From Anaerocolumna sp. AGMB13020 (lineage in GTDB: Bacteria; Bacillota; Clostridia; Lachnospirales; Lachnospiraceae), in NCBI RefSeq assembly GCF_033100115.1, contig NZ_CP136910.1:4901001-4965000 (forward strand): a stretch of DNA of 64,000 nucleotides, read 5' to 3'. Under the pieces are notes generated by a model that saw only the letters and a program-made list of their open reading frames with translations, did not search any database and was not told the origin of the DNA. Position 1 is the first letter of the stretch. Each line of letters opens with the position of its first letter. This document shows positions 43,166 to 51,450 of the stretch, one piece after another. The position numbers were made by a program, and so were the translations under genes.

Positions 43166-44140
43166 ATGGGTATAGATAAGGCGATTGAAATGTATGAGAC
43201 CCAATATGGTTGTCTGACAGGAATAACAACACCGGATTACTACAAGAACGGAAAGCTTATGGAATGTTCCTTCGAGGCAAAAAATATACTGCACACTCCT
43301 TATGGTGATTTTATACCACAATACACAAACGAGGGTACCCGTAAAAAGTATATCAAATCCTTGTCCTTTTATGAAAATGGTAATTTAAGACGGTTGGCCC
43401 TGGAAGAACAGACCTTGATACATACAACAGCAGGTGAGATACAGGCAGAACTAGTTACTTTTTATGATAGTGGTGAAATAAAGCGTATATTTCCGTTAAA
43501 CGGAAAAATTACAGGCTTTTGGACAGAAGAGAATGAATATGGATTGGCACAGCCTATAACCCTTAAGATGGATCAGGGTTATGTGGAGAAAAAGTTTATC
43601 AGTTTGCATTACTATAGAAATGGAAATATAAAGAGTCTGACACTCTGGCCAAAAGAAACCATGTCAGTACCTGCCGGAGATATTAAAATTAAAGTTCGTT
43701 TTGGGATAGCCTTTTATCCAGAGGGAAATACAAAATCTCTGGAACCTGCGTATCCTTTATTTCGGAATACTCCAATAGGTAAAATAGCCTGTTTTGACAT
43801 GAATGCTAATGGAATCAATGGTGATATGAATTCGCTAAATTTTAATGAGGATGGAAGTATAAAATCACTTATTACCTCCACAGATCGCATTAAGATTCGA
43901 AATAGGAAGGACAACAGTATAGAAATAATTGAACCATATTTTAAGATAAGTTTGATAAATGACAGTGAAGAAGATATTGTGCCAATAAAAATAGAATTCA
44001 TAGATAAGGGATGTATCCTTTACGGAAAAAATATATACACTTACGTTTATAAGGATTATGAATTTGAAATAGAAAACATGGCTGTTACACCAAAGAGCAG
44101 CTGCAGCGATTGTGCTTCTTGTAAAAGTACCTGCGGCTGA
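43166..44140 (+). CDS. YwqK/MORN-like repeat protein with C-terminal cysteine cluster
   Basis: A 324-residue protein with at least five copies of a short beta-hairpin repeat: YYKNGKLMEC (25-34), FYENGNLRRL (68-77), FYDSGEIKRI (99-108), YYRNGNIKSL (149-158), FYPEGNTKSL (183-192), and NEDGSIKSL (227-235). This is the (Y/F)-x-x-(N/S)-G-x-(I/L)-K-x-(L/I) pattern of YwqK-type antitoxin and MORN-like proteins. The end is CSDCASCKSTCG, with Cys 313, 316, 319 and 323. No signal peptide. AGGGAGG precedes the ATG. Role unknown; the cysteine tail could bind metal or be modified. Confidence 0.7.
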   Translation: MGIDKAIEMYETQYGCLTGITTPDYYKNGKLMECSFEAKNILHTPYGDFIPQYTNEGTRKKYIKSLSFYENGNLRRLALEEQTLIHTTAGEIQAELVTFYDSGEIKRIFPLNGKITGFWTEENEYGLAQPITLKMDQGYVEKKFISLHYYRNGNIKSLTLWPKETMSVPAGDIKIKVRFGIAFYPEGNTKSLEPAYPLFRNTPIGKIACFDMNANGINGDMNSLNFNEDGSIKSLITSTDRIKIRNRKDNSIEIIEPYFKISLINDSEEDIVPIKIEFIDKGCILYGKNIYTYVYKDYEFEIENMAVTPKSSCSDCASCKSTCG

Positions 44141-44151
44141 ATAAAGGAGGA

Positions 44152-44199
44152 GGGACTGTAGCAATTTCCAGATGGAATTCACTGCTACAGTCCCCTTTT
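44152..44199 (+). terminator. Terminator after the YwqK-like gene
   Basis: A 12-bp perfect stem GGGACTGTAGCA (44152-44163) with TGCTACAGTCCC (44183-44194), an inner ATTTCC/GGAATT pairing, then CTTTT. Confidence 0.85.
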
Positions 44200-44304
44200 A
44201 TGAAAAAAATTATTTAACCAAGAATTCTCTTGTGTCTACAATAGTTATTATATCGTTCATATATGTATATACTTTGAATAGAGTTTAAATATTATATTAA
44301 TTTT

Positions 44305-44328
44305 TTTTAGACACATTTTAGACACAAT
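44305..44328 (+). repeat. Direct repeat TTTTAGACACA upstream of ssrA
   Basis: Two copies of TTTTAGACACA, about 12 bases apart, lie roughly 70-90 bases before tmRNA, and TATACT is at 44336-44341. The -35/-10 spacing of the nearest boxes is not standard, so the tmRNA promoter is not assigned. Confidence 0.4.
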
Positions 44329-44397
44329 TAGTGGTTATACTATGGATGTAATATTTAATAAATCGCATGTCTGCAAACCAAATTATTCCGAATATTC

Positions 44398-44755
44398 GGG
44401 GTTGTACTGGTTTCGACGGGGGTTTTGAAGTTGCGGAAGCCATTCGCGGACTAGGACCGCGTCATCAACTTAGAAATAAAATTAAACGCAGACGATAATT
44501 TAGCGTACGCTGCCTAATGGCAGCTGTCGACCTTAGGTTTCTTGCGGCTTAAGACCTCGGCATCAAATTAGCAAGGCACTTTGTCTTCAAAGCTTTGAGA
44601 AGATAAAAGAACCATGAAGCTACCAAAGTCATGAGCCTGTCAACCGGCGCTTGGCGGAGGGAACAGCAGGTAAGACCTGCATAAAAGATTGACTGTAATG
44701 GGAGATGCTGCAATGGATGGGCTTTCGGACAGGGGTTCGATTCCCCTCAGCTCCA
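44398..44755 (+). ncRNA. ssrA: tmRNA (transfer-messenger RNA)
   Basis: The 5' end GGGGTTG (44398-44404) pairs with CAGCTCC (44748-44754), leaving A 44755 as discriminator. The tRNA-like part has CTGGTTTCGACGG near the start and a T-arm GGGGTTCGATTCCCC near the end. The internal reading frame at 44488-44517 reads ADDNLAYAA followed by TAA, matching clostridial tags such as ADDNFAVAA in style. The 3' CCA is not encoded (CTCCA is followed by TTC), so it would have to be added. It rescues stalled ribosomes with SmpB. Confidence 0.96.
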
Positions 44756-44759
44756 TTCT

Positions 44760-44787
44760 AAAACCTCAGTTTTTACTGGGGTTTTTA
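44760..44787 (+). terminator. Terminator after ssrA
   Basis: AAAACCTCAGT (44760-44770) pairs with ACTGGGGTTTT (44775-44785), with TTTT loop and trailing T. Confidence 0.8.
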
Positions 44788-44902
44788 GTTTTGTGTTGCA
44801 TTATTATTCAGTTTATTATTAGTAAGCTATTATCTCATTTTTATACTGATCCTTCTTTAGTTTATATTAAAAGAAAATCCATGATTTACCCAAAATAGAA
44901 TA

Positions 44903-44939
44903 AGCCGAAAAGGAATGGTATAATTAATCCTTTTCGGCT
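44903..44939. terminator. Hairpin between ssrA and the subtilase gene
   Basis: An 11-bp perfect stem AGCCGAAAAGG (44903-44913) with CCTTTTCGGCT (44929-44939). It lies downstream of the minus-strand subtilase, with a T-rich stretch on that strand, so it probably terminates that gene. Confidence 0.65.
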
Positions 44940-44958
44940 ATTAATACCAAGTTGCTAT

Positions 44959-46929
44959 TTAATAGGTACTAATTGAATCAAAGAGTATTTTGTTGCTATT
45001 GTAATAAGTACTATTGACTGCATTAGCCTTGGTAGCATAAGTTGGTATCTTAAAAGTACCATCATATGTGCCTCTTATTGCCTGAGCAAAATCCGAAACA
45101 TCACCTGCTGTATAACCGGAAATCCGTGTAATCAATGCTCTAGCCATTTCAGTTGCACACTTAGACCTATTTGCAATATATGTCCAAGTGTCTGCTCCTG
45201 AATCATGATTAATATAAGTGGTATCAGGCAGATAAGTACTATGTGAAAATAAATCTGTTGCTGTATGCAAAGCAGTACCATACATAAATAATCTTTTATT
45301 TCTATCCGTTACTCCATTGCTTCCGAGTACATCTTTCCATAAAACACCACAAAATGTAGTAGCTGTTGCTTTACCATTAATGTTATTATAGTCTGCTTGT
45401 GACATGTAAGAAGGTTTAGCCGGTGCCGTAAAGGTATTTGAATTTGTATAATCTTTTGGGAAACCAAGTGCTACCCTGGTTAGTAAAATATAGGAAGCCA
45501 TGTAGTTACAATATTGTTTCGTTCCGCTTGCGTCAGTCCAGCTGGTAAACCCATGCCATTGGGGATATACACCCATTCCTTGAATATTATATATAGATTT
45601 ATCCGGTGCAGCGGCGCCTAGTTTAACTACAGCCAAAGCAGCAGCGGTTAAAATATTACCAGTTCCTGCCAGCTCTTCATGTTTACTTGTAGCCCAGCTT
45701 CCAGTAACATAATCGATATCTTCGAATAAAGTAATCTCGCTATTATTTTCAATATTATTGTTATTATTATCATTTATACTGCTGGCTTGTACACTATTAT
45801 ATGAAATTTTAAAGTTATCGTAGACTTCCAAGGCATATCCTAAATCAATAAGACCGCAACCATATTCGTTTCTATCTCCGTATTTATTAGCACTAACATC
45901 AAGTAATTTACGTATAAAATCCCTTGAGGAAGACAAATCTTTTTCCCATAGTATTGAGGCTACACCAACGACATGGGGTGCTGCCATGCTGGTCCCTTCT
46001 GAAACTGAAACCCCTCCAAATGCTCCGGTAGAAAGAATTTGCTCACCTGGTGCCATCAATTCAAGTTCTGCTCCCGTAGCACTGCCGTCACTACGCTCAC
46101 CTTTACTGTTTACAGCACCAACAGCGACAACTTCATCATATGCCGCCGGATATTCAATTGTACCACTATTACCTGCTGCTGCAACAATCAGGATACCTGC
46201 ATTATAGGCATCTTGAATTGCATGTCTTAATGCTTCAGAGTTTGTAGTGGTACCAAAACTAATATTAATGATATTTACATCCTCATCAATTGCCCAATAT
46301 ATTGCATCTATTACTCGACTAATCGGAGCTTTATTCTCATGATCCAGCACTCTGGCAGAATATAATTCTATATTGGGATTTATACCCGTTATCCCTTCAC
46401 CATTATCTTTTGCTGCCATGATACCAGAGATGCTTGTACCATGACCGCTGCTATCTTCATATAAAACAGATACGTTATCTTCCCCCGGGATGAAGTTTTT
46501 TCTTTTATATACATCTATATCATTGGTATAATCAACTCCCGAGTCTATAAGTGCGACCTTTACTTTTGATTCTGAATTTCTTACAACAGAATCTGCATTT
46601 ATCATTTGCAAATTCCATTCTGTCTCGATATCTTTTAGAGCTAAATCATTAGTATTCTTTTCATGGTTCAATTCAATATTTGATAATTCTTGCTGACTGC
46701 CATATACATAACTGTCTTCTTCAATTACCAAATTATTTTTATCTTTTTTCATTTTTGACATCTCAGAATAGCTCAAATCAAATGTATGAATCTTATAGTT
46801 AGAATTTTCATATCGTAAAACTAAATATTGCTTGTCGGTTTGTTCTGAAATACCTTTGTCATATGTATTAAACGGTGCTGCTATAATACTGCAAATAGCT
46901 AATATTGCTATAACTTTTTTCTTGTTCAT
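44959..46929 (-). CDS. secreted S8 subtilase fused to a PLC-like/DUF6765-like domain
   Basis: A 656-residue secreted protein. A signal peptide (1-20) and a propeptide-like region (about 33-100) precede a peptidase S8 domain with all three catalytic residues: Asp 129 in VALIDSGVD, His 163 in GHGTSISG, Ser 314 in GTSMAAPHV. Asn 254 in AAGNSG forms the oxyanion hole. After an Asn-rich linker (about 383-397) comes a second domain (about 410-656). Its GTALHTATDLFSHSTY has an HxxxDxxxH array (His 555, Asp 559, His 563), like zinc phospholipase C-fold and DUF6765 proteins. Subtilases with this tail are not familiar to me. The ATG is preceded by a GAGGGG-type site. Confidence 0.85.
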   Translation of the reverse strand: MNKKKVIAILAICSIIAAPFNTYDKGISEQTDKQYLVLRYENSNYKIHTFDLSYSEMSKMKKDKNNLVIEEDSYVYGSQQELSNIELNHEKNTNDLALKDIETEWNLQMINADSVVRNSESKVKVALIDSGVDYTNDIDVYKRKNFIPGEDNVSVLYEDSSGHGTSISGIMAAKDNGEGITGINPNIELYSARVLDHENKAPISRVIDAIYWAIDEDVNIINISFGTTTNSEALRHAIQDAYNAGILIVAAAGNSGTIEYPAAYDEVVAVGAVNSKGERSDGSATGAELELMAPGEQILSTGAFGGVSVSEGTSMAAPHVVGVASILWEKDLSSSRDFIRKLLDVSANKYGDRNEYGCGLIDLGYALEVYDNFKISYNSVQASSINDNNNNNIENNSEITLFEDIDYVTGSWATSKHEELAGTGNILTAAALAVVKLGAAAPDKSIYNIQGMGVYPQWHGFTSWTDASGTKQYCNYMASYILLTRVALGFPKDYTNSNTFTAPAKPSYMSQADYNNINGKATATTFCGVLWKDVLGSNGVTDRNKRLFMYGTALHTATDLFSHSTYLPDTTYINHDSGADTWTYIANRSKCATEMARALITRISGYTAGDVSDFAQAIRGTYDGTFKIPTYATKANAVNSTYYNSNKILFDSISTY

Positions 46930-47369
46930 TATATTTCCCCTCTCTTGTTTATCTATTAATAGTTTCTGAATCCTTATTTATTATTAATCACTCCTTTCTA
47001 TTAAATTTTAAGACTTGCAGATGATTATTTGCTATATATTTCCTTACAATATTTATTTTACATATATTTACTCATAGAGTCAACTATTTAAAGTTAATTT
47101 AAGCTTTATGTAATAGATTATCATTTAATATTTGGATTCTTAAAGTATTTGTAAGTTTATTAATTTCTTTTTAGTATAATGAGTTTAATCAGCACTTAAC
47201 TTTCTCTAATTATCCAACAGGTTTGCCTAATACCTAAAATTCAAAATCGGAAAATGTTAGGGAAGTGGTATAGGACTTCAGACACTTTATAGAGATACTT
47301 GCGGGCAGATAGCTAATTCAATATACATAGTTGCTAAATTTACTGTTTATGAAGGAGTATATAAAAGTA

Positions 47370-47402
47370 ACCCGGAGATTTACGCCTCCGGGTATATTTT
47401 TG
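47370..47402 (+). terminator. Orphan terminator-like hairpin in the 46930-47631 spacer
   Basis: ACCCGGAG (47370-47377) pairs with CTCCGGGT (47386-47393), followed by ATATTTTT. No gene ends just upstream on the plus strand. The rest of the 702-base spacer is AT-rich with no convincing frame and may hold a decayed gene. Confidence 0.6.
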
Positions 47403-47631
47403 GTAAATTATTAATAAACTCTTTAATTTCAAACTTGAGATCGTATCGACCAAGATAAACGCTTAATTCTTAAATAGGGCACTATGTAGAAGACCTAATA
47501 ACACAATTAGTAACTTTTTTCTATAAGTACTAATTATGTAAAATAAAATACCGGTGGGTTATTCCTTTGATAATAAATGTTGCTATTTAATGTGAATAAA
47601 TCTTTGTCTTTTATAACACCAGAAAATCATC

Positions 47632-48180
47632 TTATTCCAGACCAATTTGAGCTTTACCTGTTACTTTATTATTAGTAAATGTAACATTTGCATTTGATCC
47701 ATTAAATCCATTACCATACCAAGAAATTATCTTAATCGAGACATTACCGACGGAGGATTCACTCATAGAGGTTCCTTCGCTTCCAATTAGTTTAACAACC
47801 TCATCATAGGTCATGCCATTTTTAATTGAGTTATATTCTGCTAATGTTATATATTCCAATTCATCATCAGACTCCATAGAGGTGCTTGGGGTTGTAAATT
47901 CAGATTTAAAAGTCTTTTTAATATCAGAGCTAAAATTTACATATATAATACTAAATAAAATGCCGCATAGTATTATTATCAAGAAAATAAAGAAAGATTT
48001 TCCAGCAGCAGAACCTTTATTATCAAGCTGATAATTATTTATATTTGCTTGGATGTGCTCTGAAGGTTCATATTGATCTGTATTGTCGACATTTTTTTGA
48101 TATGCTATGGGTTTCCCGCAATTTGGACAAAAATTCCCTTCCGCTAAGGGGTCCCCACAATAACTACAATAATTATTCAA
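47632..48180 (-). CDS. zinc-ribbon membrane protein with BamE/DUF3862-like domain
   Basis: A 182-residue protein. The N-terminal zinc ribbon has two CxxC pairs (CSYC...CPNC, residues about 4-23). A single membrane helix (about 67-88) is followed by an outside domain with EYNSIKNGMTYDEVVKLIGSEGT, the SmpA/BamE fold's YxxIxxGMTxxEVxxLLG motif, then WYGNG and NVTFTNNKVTGKAQ. It starts with TTG at 48180 with AGGAGGAG upstream. This arrangement is frequent in Firmicutes; the function is unknown. Confidence 0.8.
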   Translation of the reverse strand: MNNYCSYCGDPLAEGNFCPNCGKPIAYQKNVDNTDQYEPSEHIQANINNYQLDNKGSAAGKSFFIFLIIILCGILFSIIYVNFSSDIKKTFKSEFTTPSTSMESDDELEYITLAEYNSIKNGMTYDEVVKLIGSEGTSMSESSVGNVSIKIISWYGNGFNGSNANVTFTNNKVTGKAQIGLE

Positions 48181-48281
48181 AAAATACTCCTCCTATGTAT
48201 GTAATTACCTATAGTATGACATATGATTATTTAATTGGCAACAGAGTCTTAAGATAATTACAATTACTCTTTTATGGCACC

Positions 48282-48310
48282 TTGCAGCCGACATTTTTTT
48301 ATGTTATAAT
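48282..48310 (+). promoter_or_regulatory. Sigma-A promoter of the 48372 gene
   Basis: TTGCAG (48282-48287), 17 bases, TATAAT (48305-48310), about 60 bases before the start. Confidence 0.7.
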
Positions 48311-48371
48311 GGAAAAAATTTCAAGTGAATTAGGAAAGCTTCTATAGAAAACCTACGAAGGAGATTGTATA

Positions 48372-49472
48372 ATGAATTTGATAAATCAAAAATTTGACAA
48401 TTTAGGACAAAGAAGCATCTGTTCTTTTCTGGTTACCTATCCGCCTTTTACTCCTGTGATTTCATCGGAAGCTACAGAAGTAGATCAAAAGTGCGCTTAT
48501 TTATTTATCAAAGAAATTTATGAAAGATTGTACAAAGATCCTTCTTTGTTGAGCTTAAGAAATCTTCCGGATGATTCTTTTAACGATTGGGAATATCATA
48601 AAACGAATCCTCAACTAGTAGTAAATATTAGAGGGGGTATTAAAAAAGTTGAACAATTTATTGAGCTATTGTTTCAGATTTGTTTATCGAAGCAAATTAG
48701 TGATAACACTTTTTCTGTTAGTAGAAGTGATATGGAATTAAAACTTTCCACCAGGAAACACCTTGAGAAATTTGGAATAAAGACTAATATGACAGAGAAT
48801 GAGTATATATTTTTGTTCCCCATAGAAGTGGACGGATTAAGACTTTTAGCCAATATCTCAAAACAGGGTACAACAAGTGAAAGTGATAAGGAATGGCTTT
48901 TATTTTCCAGAGGAGTATTTGACCCGGCTGCGCCTTGGACGCAAGAAGCTTACAAAGGAATGTTTGATGAAGGTGATGCTTTTGAGGAATTAATGGAGTT
49001 CTTTCAAAGGGAGGGTTACACAAGAATCGATGGGCAAAATAGTGTCTCTTTGAATTATGTTAAAAATTACAGCAAGAAAGAAGAAAAATTAAAATCTGCA
49101 TGGGCAGAGCGAACCCATGGTGGAATCGAGATTATCTATGAAGAAACAAGGAGGAATCAACCACTCATATCCCTTCGTATTCCTTACTTTGATCAGGTTT
49201 TGATAGCATATGGCCGTATGAATGATAAAGTAAAGAGCTTTGTTTTAAACACCTCAAAAAAGTGTGATAATTGCGGATATTGCACACAGACAGATAAAAC
49301 AGGAAAAAGACCAAGGGCCTATATCACCAATGATGAATTTAAAATATGTCCATTATTTTGTGGATATCAATATAGATGGAAATCAGTAGACCATGGCCTT
49401 GTCGAGAATATGATTGAACTGCTGCAATTTGTCGATGAGATATTTCATGATCGTGCCGTTGTGGCAGGATAA
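48372..49472 (+). CDS. conserved hypothetical protein with C-terminal cysteine motif
   Basis: A 366-residue soluble protein with no signal or membrane segment. The C-terminal third holds two cysteine groups: KKCDNCGYCTQTDKTGKRPR and KICPLFCGYQYRW. This suggests a structural zinc site formed by CxxCxxC and CxxxC. The N-terminal two-thirds look globular, with ERTHGGIEIIYEETRR as the most polar part. I have seen similar clostridial proteins annotated only as hypothetical. AAGGAG precedes the ATG, it has its own promoter, and a terminator follows. Confidence 0.65.
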   Translation: MNLINQKFDNLGQRSICSFLVTYPPFTPVISSEATEVDQKCAYLFIKEIYERLYKDPSLLSLRNLPDDSFNDWEYHKTNPQLVVNIRGGIKKVEQFIELLFQICLSKQISDNTFSVSRSDMELKLSTRKHLEKFGIKTNMTENEYIFLFPIEVDGLRLLANISKQGTTSESDKEWLLFSRGVFDPAAPWTQEAYKGMFDEGDAFEELMEFFQREGYTRIDGQNSVSLNYVKNYSKKEEKLKSAWAERTHGGIEIIYEETRRNQPLISLRIPYFDQVLIAYGRMNDKVKSFVLNTSKKCDNCGYCTQTDKTGKRPRAYITNDEFKICPLFCGYQYRWKSVDHGLVENMIELLQFVDEIFHDRAVVAG

Positions 49473-49497
49473 AGGCGGCTCTATAATTGAAATAATA

Positions 49498-49538
49498 AAT
49501 AACTCCCTTCTCCACCTTAATATGGAAAGGGAGTTATT
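49498..49538. terminator. Terminator after the 48372 gene
   Basis: A 12-bp perfect stem AATAACTCCCTT (49498-49509) with AAGGGAGTTATT (49527-49538). The T run is short. Confidence 0.7.
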
Positions 49539-49734
49539 AGTGTTTATAAAGGTGTTCTATGAAATATGAATTTTTATGCCATCGATTGTCTTAGTATTAT
49601 GTAATCTAAGAATAAAATAGCTTACGGTTTGCATACAGAACATGGGTCATAATTCTTTTTGGCTTCTGATGGAAATAGGCAGCAGTGCTGGTAACTAGTA
49701 CAATTAAAAACAAAACATAGAAAAGAGACTTATC

Positions 49735-50202
49735 ATGAAAGAAACAGTATTACTATTTAATATAACCTCAAGAGAAAGCAGACTAAAAATCGGTAAAGCC
49801 CTTCTACCCATGAATATAGCAGTAAAAGCTGTTGCCACGGAGGAATACAGCCAGAGCATCGGGTACCTTGCTGGAATGAAAGATAGGGAGACAAGGATTA
49901 AAGTTATAGAAAAAAATGTAGCAGAAACAAATGTAGCAGAAACAAATGCTGTAGTAACAAATGCTAAAGAAACAAATACCTTGGAAGGAAATACACCATA
50001 TGATAATCTGGCCGGTGAGATGATAGTAATGGCAGGACTTACCGCTTCCAAAATGGAACTGGTACTGCAGGCTTTCAGAAAAGCCGGTATATTAAAGAGC
50101 TGCTTAAAGGCGGTCTTAACAGATACGAATCGGTTTTGGAACGCCTTTCAGTTATATGAAGAACAGAAAAGGGAATATGATAAAATGAATAATGTAAATT
50201 AA
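49735..50202 (+). CDS. DUF3783 family protein with short internal repeats
   Basis: A 155-residue protein. The start ETVLLFNITSRESRLKIGKALLPMNI and the LAGEMIVMAGLTASKMELVL...AGILKSCLKAVLTDTN section (in outline) match DUF3783 proteins, of unknown function. Between them (about 62-84) is a stretch of near-repeats, NVAETNVAETNAVVTNAKETN, coded by repeated AGCAGAAACAAATG-type DNA; this looks like slippage-prone expansion. A weak ribosome site (AAAAGAGA) precedes the ATG. Its stop overlaps the stop of the convergent glycosyltransferase in TTAA. Confidence 0.7.
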   Translation: MKETVLLFNITSRESRLKIGKALLPMNIAVKAVATEEYSQSIGYLAGMKDRETRIKVIEKNVAETNVAETNAVVTNAKETNTLEGNTPYDNLAGEMIVMAGLTASKMELVLQAFRKAGILKSCLKAVLTDTNRFWNAFQLYEEQKREYDKMNNVN

Positions 50203-51236
50203 AGTTTGTTCTTTTTGAAAATATAGTTTTTTTGTATTTTATAGCTTAATAGGAACAGAAGTACTTCCGTTACTATTTTGCTAAAGGTAAGCGGCAGGGA
50301 TATCCCAAAAGTAAAGAAGCGTATCAGATAATAATTGCATAGTAACATAAAGCCTGCCAGCAGATAGTATTTTACGAAACTTTCACCTGTTGATACCTTG
50401 CTTTTATTAAATACCAGCTGTTTGTTACAGAGAAAGTTGATCACAGAACTTATCATTCTTGAAATTACCACGGAGAATAATAAATTATTCGTTAGTTTCA
50501 TAAATAAGAAGAGAAGGATGAAGTCAATTGAGCCTGCCAGCAGGGAGGAGAACAGGTATTTAAAGATTGGCAGATAGATGCGAAAGGAATCCTTTACGGG
50601 ATGAAAATGTGTACCCTCATTTCTATTCTCGTAGATTGTTTCAATGGGAATACATTGAAGGACGATATTGGAGTCCTTTGCTTCCAGAAGCTGGTTCATT
50701 TCATACTCATATCGATTACCATTAATCTGAAGCAGCCAGGGTAGAAGCTCCGAGGAGAAGGCTCGTAAGCCTGTTTGAGTATCCTTTAGATTCTGACCGG
50801 ATATCATGGTATATAAAAGGCTGGTAAGCTTGTTTCCGATTATGCTTTTTAAAGGAATTTTCCCTATGAAGTCTCTGCAGCCAAGCACAAGAAGTCTGCT
50901 GTCGTTTTTTAGAGCGGCGGATACCTTTAGGATGTCAGAAGGCCGATGCTGTCCGTCACAATCAGCACAAACAATCGCACCTTTAAATCCGCTGTTCAAA
51001 AGATAAGAGAACCCGGTTTTAAGTGCCGCACCTTTTCCCTGGTTTATCCTGTGCGAAAGTATTCGACAGCCTTTTTTTGAAGCCGCTGTAAAAATCGTGT
51101 CATATTCCGAAGAACTTCCGTCATTGATAATGAGAATATCAAAATCAGTGGTATTTCTTAGTGTATTTTTTAGAGAATCTATAAGTATTAATAATTTTTC
51201 GTCCGGTTCATAAGCTGGAATTACAATTTCAAGCAT
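50199..51236 (-). CDS. GT2 glycosyltransferase with C-terminal GtrA domain
   Basis: The N-terminal GT-A domain (1-220) is like dolichyl/polyprenyl-phosphate sugar synthases: IVIPAYEPDEKL, LIINDGSSSEYD, NQGKGAALKTGF, and the metal site CADCDGQHRPSDI. The C-terminal half (about 225-345) has four membrane helices of the GtrA type. Such proteins load a sugar on a lipid carrier for wall polymer or glycan decoration. I chose the ATG at 51236, with GGTGAT upstream; GTG 51245 and ATG 51242 are also in frame. It lies next to a NAGPA-domain gene on the same strand. Confidence 0.88.
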   Translation of the reverse strand: MLEIVIPAYEPDEKLLILIDSLKNTLRNTTDFDILIINDGSSSEYDTIFTAASKKGCRILSHRINQGKGAALKTGFSYLLNSGFKGAIVCADCDGQHRPSDILKVSAALKNDSRLLVLGCRDFIGKIPLKSIIGNKLTSLLYTMISGQNLKDTQTGLRAFSSELLPWLLQINGNRYEYEMNQLLEAKDSNIVLQCIPIETIYENRNEGTHFHPVKDSFRIYLPIFKYLFSSLLAGSIDFILLFLFMKLTNNLLFSVVISRMISSVINFLCNKQLVFNKSKVSTGESFVKYYLLAGFMLLCNYYLIRFFTFGISLPLTFSKIVTEVLLFLLSYKIQKNYIFKKNKL

Positions 51237-51450
51237 ATTCATCACCCGCTGATATCGCTGGATAGAAGCGATATTGCCACAAAATAAAGCGCGAAAGAAG
51301 CTTATTGTGGCAGCCTTTCATAGATTTTCTTTCACACTTACCTAATAAAATAACGTTTAACCTGGCATAGGCAATTATTAGATGAGCTATGCCCCCATAT
51401 GCTTAGACGGTTTCTTGTGAAAAGGCTCTACAGCTATCCTTATTAATAGG

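Noticed and set aside
44398..44755. Attachment site duplication of the ssrA 3' end
   Set aside because: I looked for a second copy of the T-arm and acceptor sequence downstream in the window and saw none.
44689..44898. 69-codon frame across the end of ssrA
   Set aside because: It overlaps the tRNA-like 3' part of tmRNA and its terminator.
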